Made by a program: the position numbers and the translations under genes
Shown here: positions 48,374 to 59,068 of the stretch, in pieces
Layout of the letters: each line of letters begins with the position of its first letter
Numbering within the stretch: the stretch's first letter is position 1
NCBI RefSeq assembly: GCF_000010125.1
Contig: NC_007350.1
Span: 2,108,001-2,172,000 of the forward strand
Reading direction: 5' to 3'
DNA from: Staphylococcus saprophyticus subsp. saprophyticus ATCC 15305 = NCTC 7292
GTDB taxonomy: Bacteria > Bacillota > Bacilli > Staphylococcales > Staphylococcaceae
Length of the DNA: 64,000 nt
The notes under the pieces: generated by a model
What the model was told of the DNA's origin: nothing
What the model saw: only the letters and a program-made list of their open reading frames with translations
The model's database searches: none

Positions 48374-49299
48374 AAAAGTTAATATCGATTGCACTTATCC
48401 TACTATTATTTTTAGCAGCATGTAGTAATGGAAAAAGTGATTCAAACTCAAATTCAAATGAAAAACTAAAAGTCGTTACGACTAACTCTATTTTATACGA
48501 TATGGTGAAAAATGCCGGTGGTGATAATGTCGAAATTCACAGTATTGTCCCTGTTGGTCAAGATCCTCATGAATATGAAGTAAAACCAAAAGACATCAAA
48601 GCATTAACAGATGCAGATATTGTTTTCTATAATGGCTTAAATTTAGAAACTGGTAATGGTTGGTTCGACAAAGCGTTATCTCAAGCTAATAAATCAACTA
48701 AAGATGACAGTGTGGTTAAAGTATCTGAAAAAGTAAAACCTTTTTATTTAAATGGTGCTGAAGGCGATGAATCTAAACAAGATCCTCATGCATGGCTAAG
48801 TTTAGAAAATGGGATTAAATATGTTGAAACGATACGTGATACCTTATTAAAACATGATGAAAAACACAAAGAAGATATCGAATCTCATAGTAAAGACTAT
48901 ATTGCTAAATTAGAATCATTAAATAAAGAGAGTCACGAAAAATTCAATGATATTCCAAAAGATCGCAGAGCAATGATTACAAGTGAAGGTGCTTTTAAAT
49001 ATTTCTCTAAACAATATGACATTAAGCCAGGTTATATTTGGGAAATTAATACTGAAAAACAAGGTACTCCTGAACAAATGAAACAAGCAATTGAATTCGT
49101 GAAAGATAATCAACTTAAACACTTACTTGTCGAGACAAGTGTCGATAAGAAGAGTATGCAAAGTTTAAGTGAAGAAACGAAGAAAGATATATACGGTGAA
49201 GTATTTACCGATTCAATCGGACAAGAAGGTTCTAAAGGTGATTCATATTACAATATGATGAAATCGAATATAGAAACTATACACGGCAGCATGGAATAG
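48370..49299 (+). CDS. mntC: MntC, manganese-binding lipoprotein
   Basis: A 309-residue lipoprotein (lipobox LAAC, Cys17) of the A-I metal-binding protein group. Metal ligands are expected at His in GQDPHEYE, His in KQDPHAWL, Glu in TSEGAFKYF and Asp in FTDSIG. It delivers Mn to MntAB; staphylococcal MntC is a known surface antigen. Confidence 0.94.
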   Translation: MKKLISIALILLLFLAACSNGKSDSNSNSNEKLKVVTTNSILYDMVKNAGGDNVEIHSIVPVGQDPHEYEVKPKDIKALTDADIVFYNGLNLETGNGWFDKALSQANKSTKDDSVVKVSEKVKPFYLNGAEGDESKQDPHAWLSLENGIKYVETIRDTLLKHDEKHKEDIESHSKDYIAKLESLNKESHEKFNDIPKDRRAMITSEGAFKYFSKQYDIKPGYIWEINTEKQGTPEQMKQAIEFVKDNQLKHLLVETSVDKKSMQSLSEETKKDIYGEVFTDSIGQEGSKGDSYYNMMKSNIETIHGSME

Positions 49300-49455
49300 A
49301 TGGTGCGGGCTATTAACCTAGTCATAGGTGAATAGTCCCATGTCGTACGACTTCCCTCCTAATTAAACGTACGGCATGGTGGTATTCAAGCCTTAAATCA
49401 TCTCCCTTACACTCCATCAATGGTGGCTCCTCCCCCCATTGATGGAGTTTTTTTA
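49300..49455 (+). ncRNA. rsaC: RsaC-like small RNA in the 3' UTR of mntABC
   Basis: Three hairpins follow the mntC stop: 49307-49339 (GGGCTATT with AATAGTCCC), 49338-49379 (CCATGTCGTACG with CGTACGGCATGG) and the terminator 49411-49448. The loops of the last two carry TTCCCTCCT (49352-49360) and CTCCTCCCC (49427-49435). In S. aureus the RNA RsaC (about 1.1 kb) is processed from exactly this 3' UTR and uses C-rich sites to pair with sodA and other mRNAs. The position, structure and C-rich loops point to a compact RsaC here. Not tested by alignment. Confidence 0.6.
49411..49455 (+). terminator. terminator of mntABC and the RsaC-like RNA
   Basis: ACTCCATCAATGG pairs with CCATTGATGGAGT, followed by seven T. 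The 12-base loop is TGGCTCCTCCCC. Confidence 0.88.
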
Positions 49456-49471
49456 GTGCCACTTAGTCATT

Positions 49472-49624
49472 GACTTAGTAGCACTTATGCATGCGCTTTA
49501 GCTCAAGTATTCCTCCACTTTGAAAAAAATTAGTTTCGCTTATGCATGAGCTTTAGCTCAATTATTCCTTCTCATTACATGACTTAGTGGCACTTATGCA
49601 TGCGCTTTAGCTCAAGTATTCCTC
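49472..49624 (+). repeat. three direct repeats of about 36-44 bases
   Basis: Copies at 49472-49515, about 49538-49572 and 49580-49624 share CTTATGCATGCGCTTTAGCT (middle copy one change, GAGC) and CAAGTATTCC. Copies 1 and 3 are also preceded by TGACTTAGTGGCA or TGACTTAGTAGCA. A diverged copy lies at 12308-12336. They follow the mntABC terminator. The spacers are not CRISPR-like. Confidence 0.75.
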
Positions 49625-49708
49625 TTTTACATATCATATTCGACTGACTCTTACGGGAAAATACTAGCCAAAAACTACAGGTTAAGACAGTACCTGCTAA
49701 AAGTGTTC

Positions 49709-49752
49709 AAAAAAAAACTGCCAACAAAGTTGGATACTTTGTTGGCAGTTTA
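49709..49752 (-). terminator. hairpin terminator after the NhaP-type gene
   Basis: AACTGCCAACAAAGT pairs with ACTTTGTTGGCAGTT; the minus-strand end carries a run of at least nine T. Confidence 0.85.
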
Positions 49753-49795
49753 TAACTATCTTCCAAAATGGAATCTAGTGTTATTTATTACCTTA

Positions 49796-51847
49796 TCAAT
49801 CCGTTGAACTATCTACAATAATCATCTCATCATAATTAATTGCTTCACGAATTTTTAAAGCTGTTACTTCACTTACTTCTTCATCTTCTACAAGTTGATT
49901 TAAAATACGACGTTGCTCTTTTAATGCGCTTAATTTAATTTTCGTGATAGAGTTCTCATTTTTAGGATTAAAGAAATTGGAAGGTGTTAAATTATCGATA
50001 CGAATAAGATAACTATCACAAATCATACCAACTTCTAATTTATTGTTTTCCGTTGTTTCTTTGCCTAATCGACTCACTACACGATAATGTACTGTACGCA
50101 TAATGTTGGAAATCTCACGTAAGTTATCTACAACAGATAATGGAGAGGCCGCATTCGTTTTCACTTTCGTACGTATTCTTCTCTTTAAAATCATTGCTCT
50201 TACTTCAACTTTGATACGTTGTAATAACGAAGCTTGTTTATATACTTGTGTTCGTTCTGTATAACGCATGTAGTTATCCAACACGTTTGTAGTAATATCG
50301 CCATTTTCAACAAGACCATTTAATGTTTGATTTTCTACATCAAATGCTAATTTTTGAAGTCTCTGAAGCTCTTTAGTATTTTCATCTTCATTTTCAACCG
50401 TTCTTAAAAATGCTAGCTTATCATGATAATCTTTTATAACATTACCATATTGGAAACTAGACGTAACTGACGATTGCTGATTTAATGAATCGATAACTTT
50501 TTCTAAAATATAAACACGTGCCTGCTTAAAGTTCATACCAACGATTTTAGGTTTTTTAGCATTCGGTGTAACGACTGGTAAAATCATCTGTGCCACAATT
50601 AAACTGATAATAACCATACCTGAGGCAATAAATAATAGGTCATCTCTAAAAATAAATGAATGATGATCTGCTAACATATATGGCAATGTCAGTGCGATTG
50701 CTAAGGAAATCGTACCATGCACCCCACACAACGTCATTATAAACGCATACATGCCTCTTTTTGGCGGGGTTTCTGCAGTTTTCTGATCATCCTCATTATG
50801 TGAAATCATTTTTTGGAACGGGCTCACCGGTAAATAAAAATAAGGATATAAAACAAAAACCCATAAAAATCTGAACAGATAAATAGCTAATGCAATAAGA
50901 CATGTCACAGTAATTAAGAATATTAAGTTATGCGGTTCGTTCTCAATAATTCTCCCTACAACTTCAGGAATTAAAAATCCTAAGATAGAAAACACAAATC
51001 CATTTAATGCATATCCTAATATATTCCATGTGTGATTATAGCTCATCTGCAACCTAGTACGTGCTTGAGCAATTCGATCACGTTCAAAACCATGTACTAA
51101 ACCTGCAACAACTGCTGCAATAATACCAGAAGCATGGAACATTTCGGCAACGATATATGTGATAAATGGTGTTACAAGTTGGATAAATGTAAACATATTA
51201 ATATTTTCAATGCCACGTCTTGATAACGTCACACGGAAACGAACAAGTGCGACACCAATTAATAACCCAACAATAAATCCACCAATTGAAGAAATTAAAA
51301 ATTGTTCAACTGCATTCACCATTGAAAATCCACCTGTAATCAATGCTGCTACGGCAATTTTAAAAGATATGATACCTGCTGCATCATTTAATAAAGACTC
51401 ACCCTCTAAAATTGTCATAGAACCTTTAGGAAGTACTTTGCCATTCGTGATTGCTTGGACTGCAACGGCATCCGTTGGACACAATATTGCAGCGAGTGCG
51501 AAAGCAGCTGCCATAGGTAACTCAGGCCAAATCCAATGCACAAATAAACCTACTACAATCACAGTTGTCACTACCAACCCTAATGCCATCATTAGCACAG
51601 GTTTAATATATCGCCTTAAATGAACACGAGAGACTTTAACACCCTCTACGAAAAGTAACGGAGCAATTAAAGCCACCATAAATAATTCTGAATCAAAATT
51701 AAATTGTACTGGAATAGGTGTGACATACAATAGCATACCTAATATAATTTGAATGAAAGCTAAAGGTATTTTTGGAAGAAAAGTGTGTAAGAATGAACTT
51801 AATATGACTAGTGCTAAAAATATAAGTATAGTTTCAAATATTTGCAA
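49796..51847 (-). CDS. NhaP-type Na+(K+)/H+ antiporter with large cytoplasmic tail
   Basis: A 683-residue CPA1-family antiporter: about twelve membrane segments (1-430) including the ion-site motif ALAAILCPTDAVAVQAI and GESLLNDAAGIISF, and a cytoplasmic C-terminal domain of about 250 residues with coiled-coil character. It exchanges Na+ or K+ for protons for pH and salt control. The start is a TTG at 51847, placed five bases after AGAGGTG; the longer frame has none. It is separated from mnh2 by about 420 bp. Confidence 0.87.
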   Translation of the reverse strand: MQIFETILIFLALVILSSFLHTFLPKIPLAFIQIILGMLLYVTPIPVQFNFDSELFMVALIAPLLFVEGVKVSRVHLRRYIKPVLMMALGLVVTTVIVVGLFVHWIWPELPMAAAFALAAILCPTDAVAVQAITNGKVLPKGSMTILEGESLLNDAAGIISFKIAVAALITGGFSMVNAVEQFLISSIGGFIVGLLIGVALVRFRVTLSRRGIENINMFTFIQLVTPFITYIVAEMFHASGIIAAVVAGLVHGFERDRIAQARTRLQMSYNHTWNILGYALNGFVFSILGFLIPEVVGRIIENEPHNLIFLITVTCLIALAIYLFRFLWVFVLYPYFYLPVSPFQKMISHNEDDQKTAETPPKRGMYAFIMTLCGVHGTISLAIALTLPYMLADHHSFIFRDDLLFIASGMVIISLIVAQMILPVVTPNAKKPKIVGMNFKQARVYILEKVIDSLNQQSSVTSSFQYGNVIKDYHDKLAFLRTVENEDENTKELQRLQKLAFDVENQTLNGLVENGDITTNVLDNYMRYTERTQVYKQASLLQRIKVEVRAMILKRRIRTKVKTNAASPLSVVDNLREISNIMRTVHYRVVSRLGKETTENNKLEVGMICDSYLIRIDNLTPSNFFNPKNENSITKIKLSALKEQRRILNQLVEDEEVSEVTALKIREAINYDEMIIVDSSTD

Positions 51848-52270
51848 GGTTTCACCTCTTTTAAACGTCATTATTCTTTCATAATTGTTGAGGTTGAAAC
51901 AAAAAATAACATCGTCTTTACATGAATATATTGCGTCCCAAACTCTTAATCACAAATTATCAAATTAATTTCATTCCCCAATTTGATAATGAACTTAAAA
52001 ATAAACACAATTACAAATATATTTTATTTTATCATTTTATGCCCCATCACTTAAACGTATTGCACTTGAAAATAAAATATTTCATACATATTTTTTATTT
52101 ATTCACTCTTATATCATTCTATTGCTACAAAACTTTTTATTTAAGCAATTAAATTCATTGTGCAGCAATCATATTTTATCATCATGTACTTAACAACAAA
52201 AAAAGAAGTAGCATGGAAACCCAGCCGAAACGGGTCTCATCATCCTACTTCCTGCGATTATATTCGTTCA
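51848..52270. other. intergenic between the NhaP-type gene and mnhG2
   Basis: Very AT-rich. Open frames at 51922-52152 and 52160-52375 on the plus strand are low complexity and lack start signals. The mnh2 terminator is at 52194-52253. Confidence 0.55.
52194..52253 (-). terminator. hairpin terminator after mnh2
   Basis: GAAGTAG pairs with CTACTTC and inner ACCC with GGGT around AGCCGAAAC; a run of T follows on the minus strand. Confidence 0.7.
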
Positions 52271-52717
52271 TTAATAATCATGCTCTTTTTCATAAGTTTT
52301 ACGTCTTCGTTCTTCACGTTCATGCGCACGTTGTTTCAGTTGCTCAAACGTATTGTTTTCAGAGGAACTCAGTAAAATATTCGTTTGTCTTGGTGCATCA
52401 CTTTTTCTATACATATAAGCGCCAGTTCGATAAGCGGCACGTGAAATCAAATGTCCACCAACTGGAGATGTTAAATTAATAAACACCAGTGCTAATATTA
52501 GTCTTACACTTAAATAGCCTTGTGAAGAAATAAAGAATATGATAACACCCACTAACGTTAATAATACAGATAGCGTAGAACTTTTAGTCGCTGCATGACT
52601 TCGTAAAAAAACATCCTGGAATTTGATTAATCCAATAGAACTTATTAAAGCAATGATACTTCCTAAGAAAATCATAATTGCTGCGATTAGATTAACGATT
52701 TCGCTTGTTATTTGCAT
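52271..52717 (-). CDS. mnhG2: MnhG2, Na+/H+ antiporter subunit G
   Basis: A 148-residue MrpG/PhaG-type protein with three membrane segments at the N-terminus and a polar C-terminal tail of about 50 residues rich in Glu and Arg ([14 protein letters not shown]-like), which is a family feature. It overlaps mnhF2 by 26 bp. Last gene of the seven-gene operon. Confidence 0.92.
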
Positions 52718-52994
52718 TGAAGACGTGTCCCCCTTCTATAAATCTAGAAATTGACACCGTACTTACGAATGAAATGATAGCGATAAGTAAGATTGAATCC
52801 AAGAACGAAAAAGTTCCAAATACAATACTTAACAAACCAACCATAGACATCAATATAGCACTAGCAGCATCGAATGTGACAACTCTATCCGCAGTGGTCG
52901 GTCCTTTAATTAATCTAAATAAAGTTAATAATAAAGCAATACCAAATAAAATCAGTGCGCTTGTTATGAAAAAATCTGTTAGTGTGCCGATCAT
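52692..52994 (-). CDS. mnhF2: MnhF2, Na+/H+ antiporter subunit F
   Basis: A 100-residue, three-segment membrane protein with [19 protein letters not shown], the MrpF signature. Overlaps both neighbours. Confidence 0.92.
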
Positions 52995-53473
52995 TCTGCC
53001 ACCTCCAATATGAGTCCTTCATATTGTCTAATACTTTTCAACAATTTTTGCTTCTCTTTGTCGGAAACGTCAATTGCATGTATAAAGAACTTTTTCTTTT
53101 CTTTAGATATTCTAATTACGGTTGATCCTGGCGTGATGATGATCAATATAGTTAAGAATGTGACTTCCCAATCATTATCTAATGTTGTTTCATAAGTCAC
53201 TAATCCTGGATTTAAATCTTTGGTCTTAAATAAAATATAATTGATTATTGTCATACTTGATGTTATTAATTGGTAAAGATACACGGCTAAAAATTTAATA
53301 CCAACCCAAACTTTTTTTAAATAAAATTGTTGGCCGAAAAAGCGGTGTAAAATATAGATAACTAATATACCAATGAGATAACCTGCAAAGAAGGTGGATA
53401 ATTTAAAAGAGTCTTCATCTTGAAATAATACCCATAAAAATGCGATGACAATATTAAGTAAGACTTGTCTCAT
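52991..53473 (-). CDS. mnhE2: MnhE2, Na+/H+ antiporter subunit E
   Basis: A 160-residue MrpE-family protein with membrane segments in the first 80 residues and a cytoplasmic domain containing [20 protein letters not shown], typical of MrpE. Overlaps mnhD2 by one base and mnhF2 by 4 bp. Confidence 0.92.
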
Positions 53474-54978
53474 TATTTATCCCCCTTTATTAAATGAGGA
53501 TTTACCATTTTTTCATATAATCCATCATCCATATTTAAATGTGTCGCATTATCTGTCACTTTAAATAGTAATGGTGCGGCTAAGCCCATTACGATGATCA
53601 TAGCAACCAGTACGCCGATTAAATTTTTACGATAAGTAGGTATTTTATTAAATACAATTGCCTCTCCTTTGTTTTCATTACCAAGGTACATCACAAAGAA
53701 AATTCTAAATAAACTAAACATAGCAATTAAACTCGTTATAATCATTAATGCTAAACCAATGTAATTTCCATTTTCAATCGCACCTTTAAAAATAAATACT
53801 TTACCTGGAAAACCACTAAATGGTGGCACGCCGCCGATTGCTAATATCATGACTACAAAAGCTACACCAAAGAAGGGTTCTTGTTTGGCAAGCCCATATA
53901 AACTTTTATATTGTCTAAGACCAGTAATGTATACCAAACTACCAATAATAAAGAAAAGCAATGTTTTCACTACAATATCATTTGCTAAATAAAAGATCGC
54001 GCCGTTTACGCCAGCGATTGTATTCGTACCTAATCCTAAAATTATGAAACCAATCGATAGAATAACTTGATAGGCAGCAATTTTCTTAATATCCCTATAA
54101 GCAAGTACACCAAATGCACCAATCAACATCGTAATACAAGATAAAAAGACTAATAATGGATGTGTAATACCACTATGTTCATCAAATATTAATGTGAAGA
54201 AACGAATTAATGCATATGCACCGACTTTAGTCATTAAAGCAGCAAACAATGCAGCCAGTTCAGTATTTAATACGGCATATGCCTTAGGTAACCACATAAA
54301 TAGCACAAGTGCTGCTTTGGCACTGAATGCAATCAAGAAGACCATAGAGACAATGACAATTGAACTCTTATCATCCATTTCATTTAATCTTTGTGCAACA
54401 AGCGTAAAGTTTAGTGTACCAGTCAGTTTGTATAACAAACCAACACCGAGCAAGAGTAACCATGAACCTAATATATTCAATACTACATAGATAATGGCTG
54501 CACGTAACTGCTCAACTGATTGTCCCAAAGTGATAAGTACAAATGACGCTAGTAACATCACTTCGAACATAACATAGATGTTAAATAAATCTGCCGTTAA
54601 GAACGAACCGATGACACCCACTGTTAAAAACAAAATAAAACTTGGTAGATAATAACGAATGGCACGTTTTTCAGTTCTACCAAATCCATATGCCATAATC
54701 AGTGTGACAACAAAACTTGATGTTGTAACCAATAAGAGACTTAGTGAGTCACCGACAAACTGTATACCAAAAGGTGCTTGCCAACCACCAAAATCTAAAG
54801 CAATCGGCTTATGGTACATAACATAAATTAGTAGAAGCAATGAAACAACTGTCGTTACTGCCATTGTACCGATAGAAAATATTCTAGATAATCTACTGTG
54901 TGTACGTATAAACACAAGGCCTAAAGCACATACAGCTGGCAGAAGTAATGGTAAAATCAATAAATTACTCATTAGCAT
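53473..54978 (-). CDS. mnhD2: MnhD2, Na+/H+ antiporter subunit D (proton-pumping type)
   Basis: A 501-residue, fourteen-segment protein of the complex I NuoL/M/N family with [20 protein letters not shown] and a conserved Glu in [15 protein letters not shown]. It provides a proton path. The start at 54978 ([10 protein letters not shown]) is nine bases after GAGAGGTG; it begins inside the end of mnhC2. Confidence 0.93.
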
Positions 54979-55315
54979 CGTCGTCATCACCTCTCAATAC
55001 ATCAATTTCATCTTCTTTTGTCACACGATAGGTTCTGTAAACTAATACAAGAAGGAAAGCCGTCATAGCAAAACCAATAACAATCGCCGTTAAAACAATG
55101 GCTTGTAATAAAGGATCGACAAAATTTTGACTTCCTTCACCTATTAAAGGTTCCACTTTATTTTTACTATAATTACCCATACTCATAATAATTAAATTAC
55201 CTGCGTGTGTATAAATCGAAATGCCTATAACAATACGGATTAAATTGACTGATAATATCATATACGTCCCTATAAATATTAAGAAGCCAATGACCATTAA
55301 TAATATCAGATTCAT
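54965..55315 (-). CDS. mnhC2: MnhC2, Na+/H+ antiporter subunit C
   Basis: A 116-residue NuoK-like protein with three membrane segments and the [20 protein letters not shown] signature. Overlaps mnhB2 by 4 bp and mnhD2 by about 14 bp. Confidence 0.93.
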   Translation of the reverse strand: MNLILLMVIGFLIFIGTYMILSVNLIRIVIGISIYTHAGNLIIMSMGNYSKNKVEPLIGEGSQNFVDPLLQAIVLTAIVIGFAMTAFLLVLVYRTYRVTKEDEIDVLRGDDDDANE

Positions 55316-55737
55316 GAACGACCACCACTGATAGACAACATAACGGTCACAACAACACCCACAACGGCTAATACGATTCCCGCTTCAAATACGGTAACTG
55401 TCGTTAAGTGCACTTCCCCTAATAACGGTAATTGTACATAAGCATCTGTTTGGTAAAGGAACGGTTTACCAAAGAACATAGGTACAACAGCAGTGAGAAA
55501 TGATAGTAATGAACCACAAATCATTAGAATTCTAAAATCAAGCGGTAACGCTACTAATACTTGTTTAACATCAAAAGCCAAGAACATTAGTAAAAACGCT
55601 GAACTAAACACGAGACCGCCGATAAATCCGCCACCTGGATTATTATGACCTGCCAAAAACAAGTAGAATCCAAATGTTAACAAAATAAACACAACGATCT
55701 TCGTTACGGTTTTTAATACAACATCATTCTCTTTCAT
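55312..55737 (-). CDS. mnhB2: MnhB2, Na+/H+ antiporter subunit B
   Basis: A 141-residue, four-segment MrpB domain protein: [19 protein letters not shown] is diagnostic. Overlaps mnhA2 by 14 bp. Confidence 0.93.
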   Translation of the reverse strand: MKENDVVLKTVTKIVVFILLTFGFYLFLAGHNNPGGGFIGGLVFSSAFLLMFLAFDVKQVLVALPLDFRILMICGSLLSFLTAVVPMFFGKPFLYQTDAYVQLPLLGEVHLTTVTVFEAGIVLAVVGVVVTVMLSISGGRS

Positions 55738-58120
55738 CTTGACCCCTCCGTTCTTTAAAGTTAAGTAGCGTATAAATACCTAATCCGGCAATAATGAGTA
55801 CCATACCTTCAAACAATGTATCTATGGCACGAAAATCCCCAAGAATTGCATTCACGATATTTTTACCACCTGTTAATTTATATGCATCATGATAGAATGT
55901 TGAAATTGTTGGCATCGAATCACCTTGTTGTGCAATAAATACAAGTGTAACAACAATGACTGCCATTAATAATGAAACGATAATTTTGACTGCTTCACGT
56001 TTTTTATTAACTTTCGCACGTGGTACGTTAGGCAGTCTAGAGAAACTAACAATAAATAGAATTGTTGTTATTGTTTCTACTACTAATTGCGTTAACGCTA
56101 AATCTGGTGCTTTCATTAAGATAAAGAATATCGTTACACAATAACCAATAATCCCATTAAGGACAACCATAGTTAAACGTTGTCTAATAAAGGTGAGTGC
56201 AATACCCAGGACGAATACAACAATTAACGTAATGACCTCTATCGGACCGAAATCACTTACATGAATTTGATGTACTTCTGGGAAACCAGCTTGAATCATA
56301 CCGTAGATGACAACCATACTAAAAATGAGCAAGGTAATCGTAATATAATGATTCAAACGGTTATTCATTAATGAGCGAATACCATAACCAGAATAATGTT
56401 CAAATTGTTTATATGAACCTAAATATAAATCAGTAATCGTTTTTACTTTCACTTGATTTGCATACTTTTTCCAATTAATTCTAAGTGCCATGATAAATCC
56501 GACTACTATCACAATTAAGCTTAAGATTAACGGTAAGTTAAAGCCATGCCATTGTGATACATGCGGTGCAACTTGATCTACTTTTTCTCCAATTGTGATA
56601 CTTCGTAATGCCGGTAAAATGATATTATGTCCAAATAGATTAGGAATAAAGAATATGACCGGTAACAAAATCATCATAATTGCAGAAGGTAGCGTGAATA
56701 AAAATGGTTCATGCGGTGATTTTTTTGGTAAGTCTGCTTGTTGATAGTCTCCCCAGAATACTTCTTTGATCATATAAACACCATAAACCAATGTGAATAT
56801 ACTTGCGATCACACCGATTACAGTAATGATAACTGTAAGCGTGAGATTAAATTGAGGTAATTCAACTGTACTTACTAATCCATCAAAGAACATCTCTTTA
56901 CTTAAAAAGCCATTTAAAAACGGTATACCTGCCATAGATAAAGCAGATAGTAACATCACAATGTGTGTGATTGGAAATACTTTTTTCAAACCAGATAAAC
57001 GGCGAATATCCCTTGTACCCGTTTCATGGTCGATAATACCTACGCCCATAAATAAGGCACCTTTATATAATGCGTGATTCATCAGATGGAATAGTGCTGC
57101 AAATAAAATCATGCCATAAATTTTTGACAACTCACCTGTTGGATGTTGTGCAAAGCCACCTCCAAGGCCTACCATAGAAACAATCATTCCTAATTGACTA
57201 ATGGTTGAGTAAGCTAATATTGCTTTCATATCAAATTGTCTTGTGGCATTCACTGCACCAAAAATCATCGTAATTAAACCAACAAATGTGACACTATAAA
57301 TGTAAAAATCACTTAATCCTAATACAGATGTAAATCTAAATAGTAAAAAGATACCTGCTTTTACCATAGTAGCTGAATGTAGATACGCACTCACAGGTGT
57401 CGGTGCTGCCATGGCTTTTGGTAACCATATATGGAAAGGAAATTGGGCAGATTTAGTAAATGCGCCAAGTAGTAGCAGGATGATAATTGGTATAAATAAA
57501 TGACTTTGTGCAATTTTATCACTCTGTTCAATAATAGAAGTGATTGAATTCGTACCAGTTACAATGTAGATCATGATGAAACCTGCCAATAATGCCAGTC
57601 CACCAAATACTGTAATCATAAACGATTGAATTGCACCGAACTGACTATCACCCTTACTGTACCAATAAACAATAAGTAAAAATGAGGAAACACTTGTTAA
57701 TTCCCAGAATACATACATTAAAATTGTATTGTTAGCTGTTACAATGCCTAACATACTGAACATAAATAATAATAAATACACATAAAAACGTGGTAAATTA
57801 TCATGTTCTTTAGATAAGTATTGTGTTGCATAATAAACAACGGCTAATCCAATAAGAGAAATTAATAAACTAAAAAATAAACTTAAACCATCAAGTCGAA
57901 AGTCTATATTGATATCTAATAATGTGAGCCAAGGTATTTTAACTGATACAAAGTTTCCTTGCATCACAGATGGTAGCTGATACAAAAAGTAAACCGAAGC
58001 AACTATGGGTGCTAAAAGTGCTATATGTCCAGCATATTTCTGGAATTTTATATTTGTCAGTGTAAATAATAGAATGACCATTATTAATATTAAAGTGCTT
58101 AGTAGATATACTAAACTCAT
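55724..58120 (-). CDS. mnhA2: MnhA2, Na+/H+ antiporter subunit A
   Basis: A 798-residue MrpA-type protein: a NuoL-like core (1-500) with [32 protein letters not shown] and [15 protein letters not shown], then MrpA-specific and MbhE-like segments toward the C-terminus. As first gene of mnh2 it would seat the large membrane arm of the Mrp complex. Mnh2 in S. aureus helps with high pH and cation exchange. Confidence 0.94.
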   Translation of the reverse strand: MSLVYLLSTLILIMVILLFTLTNIKFQKYAGHIALLAPIVASVYFLYQLPSVMQGNFVSVKIPWLTLLDINIDFRLDGLSLFFSLLISLIGLAVVYYATQYLSKEHDNLPRFYVYLLLFMFSMLGIVTANNTILMYVFWELTSVSSFLLIVYWYSKGDSQFGAIQSFMITVFGGLALLAGFIMIYIVTGTNSITSIIEQSDKIAQSHLFIPIIILLLLGAFTKSAQFPFHIWLPKAMAAPTPVSAYLHSATMVKAGIFLLFRFTSVLGLSDFYIYSVTFVGLITMIFGAVNATRQFDMKAILAYSTISQLGMIVSMVGLGGGFAQHPTGELSKIYGMILFAALFHLMNHALYKGALFMGVGIIDHETGTRDIRRLSGLKKVFPITHIVMLLSALSMAGIPFLNGFLSKEMFFDGLVSTVELPQFNLTLTVIITVIGVIASIFTLVYGVYMIKEVFWGDYQQADLPKKSPHEPFLFTLPSAIMMILLPVIFFIPNLFGHNIILPALRSITIGEKVDQVAPHVSQWHGFNLPLILSLIVIVVGFIMALRINWKKYANQVKVKTITDLYLGSYKQFEHYSGYGIRSLMNNRLNHYITITLLIFSMVVIYGMIQAGFPEVHQIHVSDFGPIEVITLIVVFVLGIALTFIRQRLTMVVLNGIIGYCVTIFFILMKAPDLALTQLVVETITTILFIVSFSRLPNVPRAKVNKKREAVKIIVSLLMAVIVVTLVFIAQQGDSMPTISTFYHDAYKLTGGKNIVNAILGDFRAIDTLFEGMVLIIAGLGIYTLLNFKERRGQDERE

Positions 58121-58144
58121 CGTATCCCCCCTTTAGTTATTATT

Positions 58145-58696
58145 TTATAAATTTAAAGCTATTGTTGTTTTACTTGCTTTAGTTGAAATACCAATAAATT
58201 TCATCGTTTCATACGTGGTTTGATGACCTAGATACTTTTGAATAATAGAAATTGAAATACCTGATTGATACGCATGATACGCAAATGTTTTCCTAAGCGT
58301 AGTTAAACCTATATGTAACATGCCTAGTTCTACTGCTGCAGCATGTATAATTCTATACGCCTGCTGACGTGACAAACCTTTCAATGTTCTATTGGATTGA
58401 AATAATAATTGGCTATCCTCTAAATGCTCTTCTTCTATATATTGTGCCAATTCATTTCTTAATTTATCTGGCAATCTAATATGAATATTCGATGCATGTT
58501 CTTCAAGCCAATAATATTTAATTTTATTTTCTTCACCTTTTACATCACTCACACAAAGGTTTAATAATTCGGACAGTTTCACACCTGTATGTATCGCAAA
58601 TTTAAAAAATAAATAATCACGTTTTGATTTACAACTAAGTACTTTATACATTGCCTTTATCTCATTAATATCCCTAATTGGATCTACTTGGTTCAT
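58145..58696 (-). CDS. tyrosine recombinase-like protein (phage integrase family)
   Basis: A 183-residue protein covering only a catalytic-domain-type fold: FAIHTGVKLSELLNLCVSDV carries the first Arg/Lys region (Arg replaced by Lys in TGVKLSEL), LTTLRKTFAYHAYQSG the second (usual HxLRHTFA, here TLRKTFA), and LGHQTTYETMKFIGIS the His-x-x nucleophile region, where the usual Tyr position is not clear. No N-terminal core-binding domain. The gene is conserved at this place in staphylococci and may be a domesticated recombinase with altered active site (inference). GAGAGGTGAATAT precedes the start. Confidence 0.72.
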   Translation of the reverse strand: MNQVDPIRDINEIKAMYKVLSCKSKRDYLFFKFAIHTGVKLSELLNLCVSDVKGEENKIKYYWLEEHASNIHIRLPDKLRNELAQYIEEEHLEDSQLLFQSNRTLKGLSRQQAYRIIHAAAVELGMLHIGLTTLRKTFAYHAYQSGISISIIQKYLGHQTTYETMKFIGISTKASKTTIALNL

Positions 58697-58843
58697 ATAT
58701 TCACCTCTCAACCATAAATGTTTCTTATTTAATGATATATGATATTTATGTCACATGAAAGGGATTAACTTAAATTTCTCAAATTATTTTTGGCCAATTC
58801 ACTATTTAATTTCGATATATATAGTGAAAGGAGGTTGAAACAG

Positions 58844-59050
58844 ATGAGTACAATTAGTCAACTTGCAGTAACAATGTCACGCACACTGTACGATAAAGAT
58901 GGAAAAGCCAGTCAGGTCAAACGTCACTTTACTAATTTAAATACTGAAGCGACACCAGAACAACTCAAAAGCTTTAAATCAATTATCGAACAAATCACTG
59001 GAGAACGTTTTGACAAGCTAGAAGTCATTAAGACCGAAGCTATTAACTAA
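58844..59050 (+). CDS. DUF1659-family small protein
   Basis: A 68-residue protein with LAVTMSRTLYDKDGKASQVK and EQLKSFKSIIEQITG, matching the DUF1659 pattern known from Bacillus and Staphylococcus. Function unknown. The start at 58844 follows AAAGGAGGTTGAAACAG; the longer frame from 58790 has no site. Followed at 18 bp by a DUF2922 gene. Confidence 0.8.
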   Translation: MSTISQLAVTMSRTLYDKDGKASQVKRHFTNLNTEATPEQLKSFKSIIEQITGERFDKLEVIKTEAIN

Positions 59051-59068
59051 ATGAGGAGGCACTAAACA

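Noticed and set aside
49472-49624. CRISPR-like array
   Set aside because: Only three imperfect units, unequal spacing, spacers not unique-looking, no cas genes. Listed as ordinary direct repeats.
51159-51623. 154-codon open frame antisense to the NhaP-type antiporter
   Set aside because: It mirrors the membrane segments of the real gene; composition is unnatural and there is no start signal.
51922-52375. Two plus-strand frames between the NhaP-type gene and mnhG2
   Set aside because: Low-complexity, AT-driven frames overlapping the mnh2 terminator, without start signals.
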